The notes: generated from the letters alone by a model not told the origin. A stretch of DNA of 16,474 nucleotides from an uncultured delta proteobacterium (GCA_903872255.1 CAIQJW010000264.1:1-16474); one strand, 5' to 3'. Shown: positions 6,844-14,971, counted from the stretch's first letter. Numbers and translations are program-made.

Positions 6844-8021
6844 GCGCGAAGAAAGGCATGGAAGTATCCATAGCGGCATCGGTCGCAGCCAAACTGGCAC
6901 GGGTCGAAGCAATCGCCGCTTATCCCATCACCCCCCAGACCCACATTGTCGAGCATCTTGCCGAGCTCGTGGCTAACGGGGAATTGGAGGCAGCGTATAT
7001 TAACGTTGAATCCGAGCACTCCGCCATGTCGGCATGCGTAGGTACCTCGGCAACCGGAGCCCGTACATTCACATCGACAAGCGCCCAGGGAATGGAGCTC
7101 ATGCACGAGATACTGTTTATCGCATCCGGCATGAGGCTTCCCATTGTCATGGCCGCAGTCAACAGGGCCCTGTCGTCGCCGCTTTCAATCTGGGGTGACC
7201 ATTCCGATATTATGGCTGCCAGGGATACCGGATGGATCATGGTTTTTTGCGAGAACGGTCAGGAAGTCGTTGACTCTATCATTATGGCATTCAAGATAGC
7301 CGAGGATCGAAGGGTTCTCCTGCCGATGATGGTCAACCTTGACGGTTTCTCTTTGAGCCACGTTATTGAACCCATCGAGTTCCCCTCACAGGAGGATGTC
7401 GACCGTTTCCTGCCTCCTTACGCCCCGCTGTATACGCTGCATCCCGATAAGCCCGTCACAATGGGCGCCTATGCGATGCCCGAACTTTACACGGAAGCAA
7501 AATACAGTCAGGAAATGGCCATCCGGAACTCTAAAACCGTTGTCAAGGAAGTAATGGACCAGTTCTCAAAAGAATTTGGAAGGCAGTATAACCTCGTAGA
7601 AACATACAATATCGACAAGGCCGATACCGTTTTCATGGCGCTCGGCTCAATAAACGAAAATATCAAGACTGCAATAGACCTCCTCAAAGAAGATGGAAAG
7701 GAATTGGGCCTCGTCGCCCCGCGTCTTTTCAGGCCGTTTCCTGGAGATGAGCTTGCCCAAATCCTTAAAACGAAAAAGACACTTGCAGTTTTCGAGCGTG
7801 TAATGCCGGGCGGGGCAATGAATGGCCCTCTCTACAATGAGATAGCCAGCCTTGTCGTCCAAAACGGGCTTAATATCCGGCTTGAGAATTTTATATTTGG
7901 CCTTGGAGGACGGGATGTCGAACCTGAAGAATTGATGGGTGTATTTGACCGGATCAGTGCTTCTTCGAAGATAACCCACGCTGACAATAAGAATTATGGC
8001 GTAATAGGGGTGAGATCATGA
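6840..8021 (+). CDS. porA: 2-oxoacid (pyruvate) ferredoxin oxidoreductase, alpha subunit
   Basis: A 393-residue alpha subunit. It opens with a GMEVSIAASVAAKLARVEA segment and the YPITPQT motif (28-34), which lines the thiamine-diphosphate/substrate pocket. EHSAMSACVGTSATGARTFT follows, then the C-terminal transketolase-like domain (FMALGSINENIKTAIDLL, GLVAPRLFRPFPGDEL). With PorB it forms the catalytic core that oxidatively decarboxylates pyruvate to acetyl-CoA and CO2, or runs in reverse for CO2 fixation, in anaerobes. The start at 6840 was chosen because AGAGGAGGAACG directly precedes it and it overlaps the porD stop as ATGA; a longer in-frame opening from 6771 lies wholly inside porD and is not family sequence. 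It overlaps porB in the same way. Confidence 0.95.
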   Translation: MSAKKGMEVSIAASVAAKLARVEAIAAYPITPQTHIVEHLAELVANGELEAAYINVESEHSAMSACVGTSATGARTFTSTSAQGMELMHEILFIASGMRLPIVMAAVNRALSSPLSIWGDHSDIMAARDTGWIMVFCENGQEVVDSIIMAFKIAEDRRVLLPMMVNLDGFSLSHVIEPIEFPSQEDVDRFLPPYAPLYTLHPDKPVTMGAYAMPELYTEAKYSQEMAIRNSKTVVKEVMDQFSKEFGRQYNLVETYNIDKADTVFMALGSINENIKTAIDLLKEDGKELGLVAPRLFRPFPGDELAQILKTKKTLAVFERVMPGGAMNGPLYNEIASLVVQNGLNIRLENFIFGLGGRDVEPEELMGVFDRISASSKITHADNKNYGVIGVRS

Positions 8022-8944
8022 GAATGAAAAGTCTTGAGAAATATACAGACACTCCCGATTTTGAATATGCAACCTCAGGCCACAGGGCCTGTCAGGGATG
8101 TGCCGAGATACTTGCTTTACGGCTCGGCTTAAAGGTATTCGGAAAAGATTCGATCATTGCGATGGCAACAGGATGTATGGAGATCATCTCCACGCCTTTG
8201 CCGACAACCTCATGGCGGCTTCCCTGGATACATGTTGCCTTTGAGAATGTGGCAGCAGTTGCCTCCGGCATCGAGTCCGGGATAAAGATCCTGATGGAAA
8301 AAGGCAAGATCGCAAAGAAAGATATCAATATTATTGCGATTGCCGGCGATGGAGGAACGACTGACATCGGCCTGCAGGCGCTTTCCGGAGCAATGGAAAG
8401 AGGGCATGATTTTACGTATATCTGCGTCGACAACGAAGCGTATATGAACACCGGTATCCAGCGTTCATCGTCAACTCCGTTTGGCGCGATGACGACGACA
8501 AGCCCTCCTGGGAAAAACAGTATCGGGCAGAAGACGCAGAAGAAAAATATGCCCAAGATAGCAGTTGCCCATAATATCCCGTACGTTGCAACCGCCTGTC
8601 CGTCATATCCGTTCGATTTCCTTGCCAAGGTGAAAAAGGCAAAGGAAACGAAGGGCCCTGCGTATATTCACGTCCTGTCGGTGTGCCCGACGGGCTGGCG
8701 CATCCCATCCGACCAGGCGATCCATTACGGTAGACTGGCAGTCAGGACCGGCGTCTTTCCTCTTTATGAGGTTGAGAACGGACATTACAGGATAACCTAT
8801 AGCCCGGAGCCACTGCAGCCGGTAGCCGAATATTTAAAAGGGCAGGGCCGGTTCCGTCACCTGACGGAGGACCTGATCGCCCAGATCCAGGACCGGGTCA
8901 ATCTTGACTGGCAGGAACTGAAAAACTATAGCGAAACGAAATAG
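8018..8944 (+). CDS. porB: 2-oxoacid (pyruvate) ferredoxin oxidoreductase, beta subunit (TPP-binding)
   Basis: A 308-residue thiamine-diphosphate subunit. The TPP motif runs from AGDGG (109-113) to NEAYMNTG (139-146). Cysteines C25, C28, C53 and C222 (HRACQGCAE, TGCMEI, VCPTGW) are placed as the ligands of the subunit's proximal 4Fe-4S cluster. The segment STPFGAMTTTSPPGK is characteristic of PorB. GGGGTGAG precedes the ATG, which overlaps the porA stop (ATGA); an ATG two codons on is possible. The operon ends here with a strong terminator. No gamma (PorC) gene is in this cluster or anywhere else in the window. Confidence 0.95.
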   Translation: MRMKSLEKYTDTPDFEYATSGHRACQGCAEILALRLGLKVFGKDSIIAMATGCMEIISTPLPTTSWRLPWIHVAFENVAAVASGIESGIKILMEKGKIAKKDINIIAIAGDGGTTDIGLQALSGAMERGHDFTYICVDNEAYMNTGIQRSSSTPFGAMTTTSPPGKNSIGQKTQKKNMPKIAVAHNIPYVATACPSYPFDFLAKVKKAKETKGPAYIHVLSVCPTGWRIPSDQAIHYGRLAVRTGVFPLYEVENGHYRITYSPEPLQPVAEYLKGQGRFRHLTEDLIAQIQDRVNLDWQELKNYSETK

Positions 8945-8962
8945 GCCAGACCCAAGCATTTC

Positions 8963-8998
8963 AAGCGCGCCCGCGAGTCACAACGGGCGCGCTTTTTT
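8963..8998 (+). terminator. Rho-independent terminator of porDAB
   Basis: AGCGCGCCCG (8964-8973) and CGGGCGCGCT (8984-8993) form a perfect ten-pair GC-rich stem around a ten-base loop, followed by a T-run (8993-8998). It lies 20 bases after the porB stop. Confidence 0.95.
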
Positions 8999-9073
8999 GT
9001 CCTTCCGGCCGCTTATTACATTTAGACTTGCCTTAAAGGTTTGGATATCTATTGAGAAATATAAAAAAAATAC

Positions 9074-9101
9074 TTGAATTATGGATTGGAAGGTATACAA
9101 T
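9074..9101 (+). promoter_or_regulatory. Predicted sigma70-type promoter of rodZ
   Basis: TTGAAT (9074-9079), a 16-base spacer, TACAAT (9096-9101), in AT-rich DNA. Transcription would start near 9108, giving a leader of about 62 bases that can fold into an imperfect hairpin (9109-9144). Confidence 0.6.
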
Positions 9102-9169
9102 ATTATAACCAAATCCAACTAGCGGCCGTTTTTTTGGAACTTGGACTATCACGCAACAAAGGTGCTTAG

Positions 9170-9931
9170 ATGCAATCAGATTTCCACAGAATGGGCAGTT
9201 TGCTCCGCGAAAAAAGAGAGGAAAAGGGTCTCAGCATCGTCGATATTTCCGATACGCTCTGCATAAGGAAATCTTTGGTTAAGGCCCTCGAGGACGGCAA
9301 TACGGCCCTCCTTCCCCATGATATATACATTAGAGGTTACCTTAAGAAATATGCGCATGTTCTTGATATCAGTGAAGAAACATTAGGTCTTGAGCCACGG
9401 GCAGAGGAACACGCCGTACAGACTGTAGCGGCGGGGAGGAAAACCTCCGTACACGCCCCCCGTCATATCGCCAAGCGGGCCATGGTCATTCCGCTGATAT
9501 TCGTCCTGATAATCGCATTCTTTGTTTTAAACCAGATATACAAGGAAAGGTCCGCTGCCCGGTCGACACCCGATCAGATAGCGCAATCGAACGCCGTCTC
9601 CAGAAAACAGGCTTCGGCCAATGTCAGGCAGCCGTCTCAAGCAAATGCCGCAGCGCAGTCGGGTTCCACAGCGCAGCCTCAAGGTTTGCCCGCTCCGGAT
9701 GTCAAAAAGCTCATGATCACATGCAACGAAAGGACCTGGGTGAGCGTGGTAATTGATGATAACGAGAAGAAGGAATTTATGCTCAATTCCGAAGAGATGA
9801 TCGTGCTCAATGCGAAAGAAAATTTCGACATTTTGATCGGGAATGCGGCCGGCGTAAAACTGAATCTGAATGGAAAAGAAGTGGACTTCACCGGAAAGAG
9901 CGGCGAAGTCAAACGGGTCAAAATTTCCTGA
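9170..9931 (+). CDS. rodZ: RodZ-like cytoskeletal membrane protein (HTH, TM, DUF4115)
   Basis: A 253-residue bitopic inner-membrane protein of the RodZ family, which links MreB filaments to the elongation machinery. Order: a cytoplasmic HTH_25/Xre-type domain (about 8-70, GSLLREKREEKGLSIVDIS and LPHDIYIRGYLKKYA), a short basic stretch, one transmembrane helix (about 104-123, RAMVIPLIFVLIIAFFVLNQ), a Ser/Ala/Gln-rich periplasmic linker (about 130-172), and a C-terminal DUF4115 beta domain (about 175-253, RTWVSVVIDDNEKKEFML). All parts of a full RodZ are present, though the linker is shorter than in enterobacterial RodZ. AAAGGTG lies about six bases before the ATG. It converges with yebC and has its own promoter; it stands alone rather than beside mreB. 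Confidence 0.9.
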   Translation: MQSDFHRMGSLLREKREEKGLSIVDISDTLCIRKSLVKALEDGNTALLPHDIYIRGYLKKYAHVLDISEETLGLEPRAEEHAVQTVAAGRKTSVHAPRHIAKRAMVIPLIFVLIIAFFVLNQIYKERSAARSTPDQIAQSNAVSRKQASANVRQPSQANAAAQSGSTAQPQGLPAPDVKKLMITCNERTWVSVVIDDNEKKEFMLNSEEMIVLNAKENFDILIGNAAGVKLNLNGKEVDFTGKSGEVKRVKIS

Positions 9932-9970
9932 AAATAAATATGCGAGGAAAAGGGTTAATACCCTGATCAG

Positions 9971-10723
9971 TTACCCGAGCAACCGTTCCATCTCTCCGGC
10001 GTCTATATCAAAATTTGCCCATACCTTCTGAACATCGTCTGAATCCTCAAGCGCTTCCATCAACTTAAGCATGGTATCCGCATTCTTTCCTTCGAGTTTG
10101 ACATAGTTTTGCGGCACCATGCTTAATTCTGAAACGATATGAGGGACCTTATTATCTTCAAAGACCTTTTTCAGGGTCTCAAAATTTGTAATGTCGGTGT
10201 ATACTTCGATCTCGTTCTCATCTTCGCTGATATCTTCCGCACCTGCCTCAAGAGCGAGTTCCATGATCTTGTCGCTATCGACGGCTTTTTTATCAAAAAC
10301 CATAAGTCCTTTTTTACTGAAAAACCAGGAAACACATCCTGCCTCTCCGAGATTCCCGTTTAATCGTGACAGAGCGTGCCGTACTTCGGCGGCTGTGCGT
10401 TTCTTGTTGTCGGTCAGTACCTCTATAAGGATAGCAACCCCACCCGGTCCGTATCCTTCATAGGTAATTTCTTCGTATGCTACTGCACCATCCAGAGCGC
10501 CTGTGCCTTTTTTTACGGCCCGCTCGATGTTGTCCTTGGGCATATTTTCGGCTTTGGCATTATCAATCGCCATACGAAGCCGTGAATTCGCATTGGGATC
10601 AGCTCCGCCTATACGGGCAGCGGTGGTGATTTCTCTGATCAGCTTTGTGAAGATCTTTCCGCGCTTGGCATCCGCCGCACCTTTTTTGTGCTTAATAGAA
10701 CTCCATTTGCTATGTCCTGACAT
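9971..10723 (-). CDS. yebC: YebC/PmpR-family protein (TACO1 family)
   Basis: A 250-residue YebC family protein with the invariant opening MSGHSKWSSIKHKKGAADA. It also has FTKLIREITTAARIGGADP, NMPKDNIERAVKKG, the YEGYGPGGVAI motif, and the C-terminal PQNYVKL and DDVQKVWANFDID segments. Members have been described as transcription regulators (PmpR) and, more recently, as factors that relieve ribosome stalling. The start is set at ATG 10723, after GGGGG; a longer frame to 10771 would run through the tRNA gene and is rejected. It lies 21 bases downstream of tRNA-Val and probably shares its promoter. Confidence 0.95.
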   Translation of the reverse strand: MSGHSKWSSIKHKKGAADAKRGKIFTKLIREITTAARIGGADPNANSRLRMAIDNAKAENMPKDNIERAVKKGTGALDGAVAYEEITYEGYGPGGVAILIEVLTDNKKRTAAEVRHALSRLNGNLGEAGCVSWFFSKKGLMVFDKKAVDSDKIMELALEAGAEDISEDENEIEVYTDITNFETLKKVFEDNKVPHIVSELSMVPQNYVKLEGKNADTMLKLMEALEDSDDVQKVWANFDIDAGEMERLLG

Positions 10724-10744
10724 TATGCCCCCGGAGGATAAGAA

Positions 10745-10821
10745 TGGTGGGCGATATTGGATTCGAACCAACGACCTCTGGTATGTGAGACCAGCGCTCT
10801 AACCATCTGAGCTAATCGCCC
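10745..10821 (-). tRNA. tRNA-Val (anticodon CAC)
   Basis: On the minus strand the acceptor arm GGGCGAT pairs with ATCGCCC. The D arm is GCTC...GAGC, the anticodon stem is CTGGT/ACCAG around the loop CTCACAT (anticodon CAC, reads GUG), and the T arm is GTTGG-TTCGAAT-CCAAT. The discriminator A and CCA (10745-10747) are encoded. All arms pair, so the gene is intact. Confidence 0.97.
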
Positions 10822-10830
10822 GTGCGTTTC

Positions 10831-10859
10831 TTTTTATTACATTCCTGTTAAAAAGTCAA
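10831..10859 (-). promoter_or_regulatory. Predicted promoter of tRNA-Val and yebC
   Basis: On the minus strand: TTGACT (10854-10859), a 17-base spacer, TAAAAA (10831-10836). It lies about ten bases before the mature tRNA 5' end, as expected for a short tRNA leader. Confidence 0.5.
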
Positions 10860-10918
10860 CCCAAGACAAATAGGATTTCTATTCTAATTTAATGTAAGAA
10901 AGTATATCATTTTGCATC

Positions 10919-11839
10919 ATGCAGCATGTATTTGGACCCGTCCCGTCACGACGCCTGGGGTTTTCGCTCGGTGTTGACGTCATTCCTCCGAAATATTGCA
11001 GTTATGACTGCATTTATTGCCAGATCGGAAAGACGACGCACATCGAAGCGGCCCGAAGACATTTTTATGATCCCCACAGTATAATCGAGCAGGTAATGGA
11101 AAAAGTGTCCTCATCCGATACGGTCGACGTGATCACGTTTTCCGGTTCCGGAGAACCGACGCTCAATTCCGATCTGGGCCTTATGATACGGGAAATAAAG
11201 AAGAGAACATCCGTCCCGGTCGCAGTGATCACGAACGGGTCGCTTCTTTGCTTGAGCGAAGTCCGGGATGACCTCGGAGGGGCGGATATAATCCTTCCGT
11301 CGCTAGATGCGGTAAGCCAGGATGTCTTTGAACACATCAACAGGCCTCATCCATCGCTTGATATCAATGCGGTCATTGAAGGACTGAGGGTCTTGAGAAC
11401 ACAATTCTACCGGCAGATCTGGCTCGAGATCATGTTGATCAAGAATCTCAACGATGGTCCGCAAGAATTGAAAAAAATGGTGGAAATTGTGTCAGGTCTG
11501 AACATGGACAGGATACAGTTGAACACCGTCACCCGGCCTCCCAGCGAACCATCTGCAGCCCGCCTGACCGAGAATGAACTCAAGGAGATCTGCACTATGT
11601 TCGGCCCGGCATGCGAGATAATATCGACATTCGAGAAAGCCGCGGATATCCATGTTGAGACCACGGCGGCGTCCATTATACTCGAAACACTTAAACGAAG
11701 GCCGCTTACCCTCGATGATATAGTCAGTATCACGGGCATGTCCCGTTTTGAAGCGAAGACAAAGCTCAACATCCTCGAAAAAGAGGGTCTGGTCACCACG
11801 AGCGTACTCAATGATGAGCTTTTTTATGTCAGCTCATAG
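10919..11839 (+). CDS. Radical SAM protein, COG0731 family, with C-terminal winged-helix-like region
   Basis: A 306-residue radical SAM enzyme. The N-terminal signature FGPVPSRRLGFSLGVD (5-20) and the cluster motif C27-C31-C34 (CSYDCIYC) define a COG0731-type Fe-S oxidoreductase. The SAM-binding segments SGSGEPTLN and VAVITNGSL follow. The last about 55 residues (TLDDIVSITGMSRFEAKTKLNILEKEGLVTT) read as a winged-helix-like module that could contact nucleic acid or another protein. COG0731 includes the wybutosine enzyme TYW1 of archaea and eukaryotes, but bacterial members of this shorter type have no established substrate. No strong ribosome site precedes the ATG. It is divergent from tRNA-Val-yebC and is followed by a separate promoter for purH, so it stands alone. 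Confidence 0.85.
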   Translation: MQHVFGPVPSRRLGFSLGVDVIPPKYCSYDCIYCQIGKTTHIEAARRHFYDPHSIIEQVMEKVSSSDTVDVITFSGSGEPTLNSDLGLMIREIKKRTSVPVAVITNGSLLCLSEVRDDLGGADIILPSLDAVSQDVFEHINRPHPSLDINAVIEGLRVLRTQFYRQIWLEIMLIKNLNDGPQELKKMVEIVSGLNMDRIQLNTVTRPPSEPSAARLTENELKEICTMFGPACEIISTFEKAADIHVETTAASIILETLKRRPLTLDDIVSITGMSRFEAKTKLNILEKEGLVTTSVLNDELFYVSS

Positions 11840-11869
11840 CTTAAACGCCTGTATCGGCTGAGAATGATA

Positions 11870-11899
11870 TTGACAAAAAGATCACCCGGAACTTAGTAT
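11870..11899 (+). promoter_or_regulatory. Predicted sigma70-type promoter of the purH-purD-leuB operon
   Basis: TTGACA (11870-11875), an 18-base spacer, TAGTAT (11894-11899). The start near 11906 would leave a leader of about 80 bases before purH. No known purine riboswitch fold was recognised in that leader. Confidence 0.55.
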
Positions 11900-11987
11900 T
11901 ACACGACAGGGGCGGTATAAGAGGTATTCCTTCGCAGTTTTTTACCCGGATATTCTCGGATCCCATATAAATTGAGGAGGGGCATTT

Positions 11988-12572
11988 ATGAAGATCAGGC
12001 GTGCCATTGTCAGCGTATCAAGCAAGGAAGGGCTTTCCGGCCTGGCGTTATTCCTGAAGGATCAGAATGTTGAGATCCTGTCGACAGGGGGCACGAAAAA
12101 ATATCTCGAAAGCATCGGAGTCAATCCTCTAGAGGTCGGCGCATATACCGGTTTCCCCGAGATAATGGATGGCCGTGTGAAAACCCTGCATCCAAAGGTC
12201 CACGGGGGCATCCTGAATATCAGGGATAATGCAGAGCACCAGAGGGCCATGAAAGACCATGCGATCAGCCATATCGATATGATCGTCGTCAACCTGTACC
12301 CTTTCATAGAAGTTGTCAGCAAAGGCTGTACATTCGAGGATGCAATAGAGAATATTGATATCGGCGGTCCTTCGATGATACGCGCAGCCGCGAAGAACTT
12401 TAAATATGTTACCGTCGTCGTGGACCCCGAAGATTATGCAAAGGTTATCGCCAATATGACCGAGAATGATGGTGCAACGACCGAGGAAATGAGGTTTTAT
12501 CTTGCAAAGAAGGTATTCGCCCTGACAAGCGCATATGATGGGGCGATCATTAATTATTTGTCTAAAATCTAA
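11988..12572 (+). CDS. purH: Stand-alone IMP cyclohydrolase (N-terminal domain of PurH only)
   Basis: A 194-residue protein equal to the IMP cyclohydrolase half of PurH, which closes FAICAR to IMP, the last step of purine synthesis. The MGS-like fold shows LSTGGTKKYL (31-40), DGRVKTLHPKVHGG (61-74), NLYPF (102-106) and ENIDIGGPSMIRAAAKN (121-137). The stop falls at the domain boundary (AYDGAIINYLSKI), where bifunctional PurH of about 520 residues continues into AICAR transformylase. The frame is clean and purD follows 18 bases on, so this is a true single-domain form rather than a broken gene. The transformylase must be encoded elsewhere, as a separate PurH-C, or replaced by PurP. GAGGAGGGG precedes the ATG at normal spacing. 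Confidence 0.93.
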   Translation: MKIRRAIVSVSSKEGLSGLALFLKDQNVEILSTGGTKKYLESIGVNPLEVGAYTGFPEIMDGRVKTLHPKVHGGILNIRDNAEHQRAMKDHAISHIDMIVVNLYPFIEVVSKGCTFEDAIENIDIGGPSMIRAAAKNFKYVTVVVDPEDYAKVIANMTENDGATTEEMRFYLAKKVFALTSAYDGAIINYLSKI

Positions 12573-12590
12573 CCGTATGGGGGCCTTGCC

Positions 12591-13868
12591 GTGAACGTTC
12601 TCGTGATCGGTTCCGGTGGAAGAGAGCACGCTCTTTGCTGGAAACTTGCACAATCAAAAGATATAAACAAGCTTTACTGCACGCCGGGAAATGGCGGGAT
12701 ATCGGATGTAGCGGAATGCCACGATATCACCGGGACAGATATATCGGGCCTTATGGATTTTTCCCGGAACATGAGGATAGATCTCGTGGTCGTGGGACCT
12801 GAAAACCCGCTTGCTGCCGGCATTGTCGACGCGTTCCAGAAAAAGGGCATTCCGATCTTCGGACCTGTCGCCAGGGGTGCGGCCATCGAGGCAAGCAAGA
12901 TATTTTCGAAACAGCTTATGAAAGAAAGCTCTATTCCGACGGCCCCTTTCCAGGTGTTCGATGATTACGGGAAGGCCCGGGCCTGTATTGAGGCCAGGCA
13001 GACTCCCTTCGTCATCAAAGCTGACGGCCTGTGCGCAGGGAAGGGGGCTTACGTCATAAAGGATATGGCCGAAGCCGGCTCGGTCCTGAAAGAGCTCATG
13101 GTCAACGGGATTTACGGCGATGCAGGACGCAAGGTCATCATTGAAGACTTTCTGCCCGGCATCGAGGCGTCCTACCTGGCCTTTGCGGACGGCAACACGA
13201 TCGTGCCGATGCCAGCCTCCCAGGACCACAAGCCTCTTCTTGACGATGATCTTGGCCCGAACACGGGGGGTATGGGCGCGTATACGCCGATCCCGTTCAT
13301 TAATGACGATCTCGACCGCGAGATCCGCGAAACAATAATGCTGCGGACAATAGAGGCGATGCGGGACCAGGGCATCCCGTACAAAGGGGTATTATACGGG
13401 GGGCTGATGTTTTCAGGCGGCAAGCCGTATGTTATCGAATTCAATGCACGGTTCGGCGACCCTGAGACGCAGCCGATAATTTTTAAGATGAAAAGCGATC
13501 TCCTGCCGGTCCTTGTCGCGTGCGTGGAAGGCAAACTCAATAATATCGAAGAGATCACCTGGAAAGACGGGGTCAGTGTATGCGTGGTGCTCACCTCGGG
13601 CGGCTACCCGGAAAACCCGGAAAAAGGAAAAATAATCCGCGGACTCGATAAGTTGGCCGGAAGGGAAGATGTCATGGTGTTTCATGCCGGCACGAAGAAG
13701 GCCAATAGCCAGTATACTACATCAGGTGGAAGGGTCCTCGGTGTCACAGCGATAGGCCCCACCTATGAAAATGCAATAAAAAAGGTCTACGAAGCCGTAG
13801 CAATGATCGAATTTGAGGGTATGTTTTATCGAAAAGATATTGGAAGAAAGGCCTTAATAGCGGGATAG
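12591..13868 (+). CDS. purD: Phosphoribosylamine--glycine ligase (GAR synthetase)
   Basis: A 425-residue ATP-grasp ligase for the second step of purine synthesis (PRA + glycine + ATP to GAR). Seen in order: the N-domain glycine loop VLVIGSGGREHAL (3-15), GPENPLAAGI, the ATP-grasp lid KADGLCAGKGAYV, SQDHKPLLDDDLGPNTGGMGAY, the metal-binding EFNARFGDPETQ, and the C-terminal domain with VLTSGGYPE and SGGRVLGV. Length is normal for the family. The start is GTG at 12591, after GGGGG; the ATG at 12577 is out of frame. It is the second gene of the operon, 18 bases after purH and 32 bases before the leuB-like gene. Confidence 0.97.
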   Translation: MNVLVIGSGGREHALCWKLAQSKDINKLYCTPGNGGISDVAECHDITGTDISGLMDFSRNMRIDLVVVGPENPLAAGIVDAFQKKGIPIFGPVARGAAIEASKIFSKQLMKESSIPTAPFQVFDDYGKARACIEARQTPFVIKADGLCAGKGAYVIKDMAEAGSVLKELMVNGIYGDAGRKVIIEDFLPGIEASYLAFADGNTIVPMPASQDHKPLLDDDLGPNTGGMGAYTPIPFINDDLDREIRETIMLRTIEAMRDQGIPYKGVLYGGLMFSGGKPYVIEFNARFGDPETQPIIFKMKSDLLPVLVACVEGKLNNIEEITWKDGVSVCVVLTSGGYPENPEKGKIIRGLDKLAGREDVMVFHAGTKKANSQYTTSGGRVLGVTAIGPTYENAIKKVYEAVAMIEFEGMFYRKDIGRKALIAG

Positions 13869-13900
13869 GACACCTAAATACTTTAATCAGGAGGAAATCA

Positions 13901-14965
13901 ATGTCGAAAGAATTTAATATCGGTGTGATACCGGGTGATGGTACAGGGCCTGAGGTCATAGCCGAAGGGGTCAAAGTTCTTACGGCGGCATCCAAAAAAT
14001 ATGGTTTTTCGGTCAAATTGACATATTTTGATATCGGCGGCGAACGCTACAAGAAGACGGGCGAAACGCTGCCTGACAGTGTTTTGAGCGAACTGAAGCA
14101 ATTTGATTCCCTTTATCTTGGCGCAATAGGCCATCCCGATGTCAAACCCGGCATTCTTGAGAAAGATATATTGCTGCGTACGCGGTTCGAATTGGATCAG
14201 TATATAAACTTGAGACCTGTAAAGCTTTATGAAGGGGTCGAGACGCCCTTAAGGGACAAAGGGCCGAAAGAGATAGACTTTGTCGTCGTTCGGGAAAACA
14301 CCGAGGGGCTTTATACCGGTGCGGGCGGAGTCCTTAAAAAGGGAACGAAGGACGAAGTTGCGGTCCAGGAATCGATCAATACGCGTAAAGGCGTCGAGCG
14401 CTGCCTGAGGTTTGCCTTTGAATATGCCCGAAAGAGGAACAAGAACAAGAAATTGACGCTCTGCGGGAAGACAAATGTGCTTACATTTGCTTTCAACCTG
14501 TGGGAACGCGCATTTTACGAAGTGGCCGCCGAATATGGCGATATCAAAACGGATTATGCGCATGTTGATGCAACGTGTATGTGGATGGTAAAGAACCCGG
14601 AATGGTTTGACGTTATCGTCACGGATAACATGTTTGGGGACATCATTACCGACCTTGGCGCGATGATCCAGGGAGGCATGGGTATAGCATGCGGCGGCAA
14701 TATTAATCCGGAAGGCGTGTCGATGTACGAGCCTATCGGGGGATCAGCGCCAAAATATACTGGTAAGAACGTCATAAACCCGATGGCGGCTATACTCGCC
14801 GGCGGCATGATGCTCGAGTTTCTCGGTGAGGACAAGGCATCGGCCGCTATCGAAGCATCCGTTCAGAAGGCTATCCTCAAGAATCTGAAATCGATGGAAG
14901 CAGGCAAGATGGGAATGGGCACCAAAGAGGTCGGTGACCTTATAGCACGGTACGTAGCAGAATAG
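13901..14965 (+). CDS. leuB: Isocitrate/isopropylmalate dehydrogenase family protein, probably 3-isopropylmalate dehydrogenase
   Basis: A 354-residue beta-decarboxylating dehydrogenase. Motifs: IPGDGTGPEV (10-19), RTRFELDQYINLRP (93-106), RENTEGLYTG (131-140), YAHVDATCMWMV, the metal-binding DNMFGDIITDLGA, and the cofactor segment EPIGGSAPKYTGKNVINP. Such enzymes oxidise and decarboxylate a 2-hydroxy diacid with NAD(P). The ENTEGLY form, not the ELTGGIY form of classical LeuB, also occurs in archaeal-type isopropylmalate, homoisocitrate, tartrate and isocitrate enzymes. Leucine synthesis is therefore the most likely role, but the substrate is not certain. AGGAGGAAATCA gives a very strong ribosome site. 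It is the last gene after purH-purD, with no other leucine genes nearby. Confidence 0.85.
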   Translation: MSKEFNIGVIPGDGTGPEVIAEGVKVLTAASKKYGFSVKLTYFDIGGERYKKTGETLPDSVLSELKQFDSLYLGAIGHPDVKPGILEKDILLRTRFELDQYINLRPVKLYEGVETPLRDKGPKEIDFVVVRENTEGLYTGAGGVLKKGTKDEVAVQESINTRKGVERCLRFAFEYARKRNKNKKLTLCGKTNVLTFAFNLWERAFYEVAAEYGDIKTDYAHVDATCMWMVKNPEWFDVIVTDNMFGDIITDLGAMIQGGMGIACGGNINPEGVSMYEPIGGSAPKYTGKNVINPMAAILAGGMMLEFLGEDKASAAIEASVQKAILKNLKSMEAGKMGMGTKEVGDLIARYVAE

Positions 14966-14971
14966 ATCCGG

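Noticed and set aside
9945..9966. GGGTTAATACCC hairpin between rodZ and yebC as a terminator
   Set aside because: Only four base pairs and no T-tract; too weak to call.
10724..10771. N-terminal extension of YebC from 10771
   Set aside because: Would translate part of the tRNA-Val gene; the family starts at MSGHSKW.
12129..12653. Minus-strand frame of 174 codons
   Set aside because: Shadow of purH on the opposite strand.
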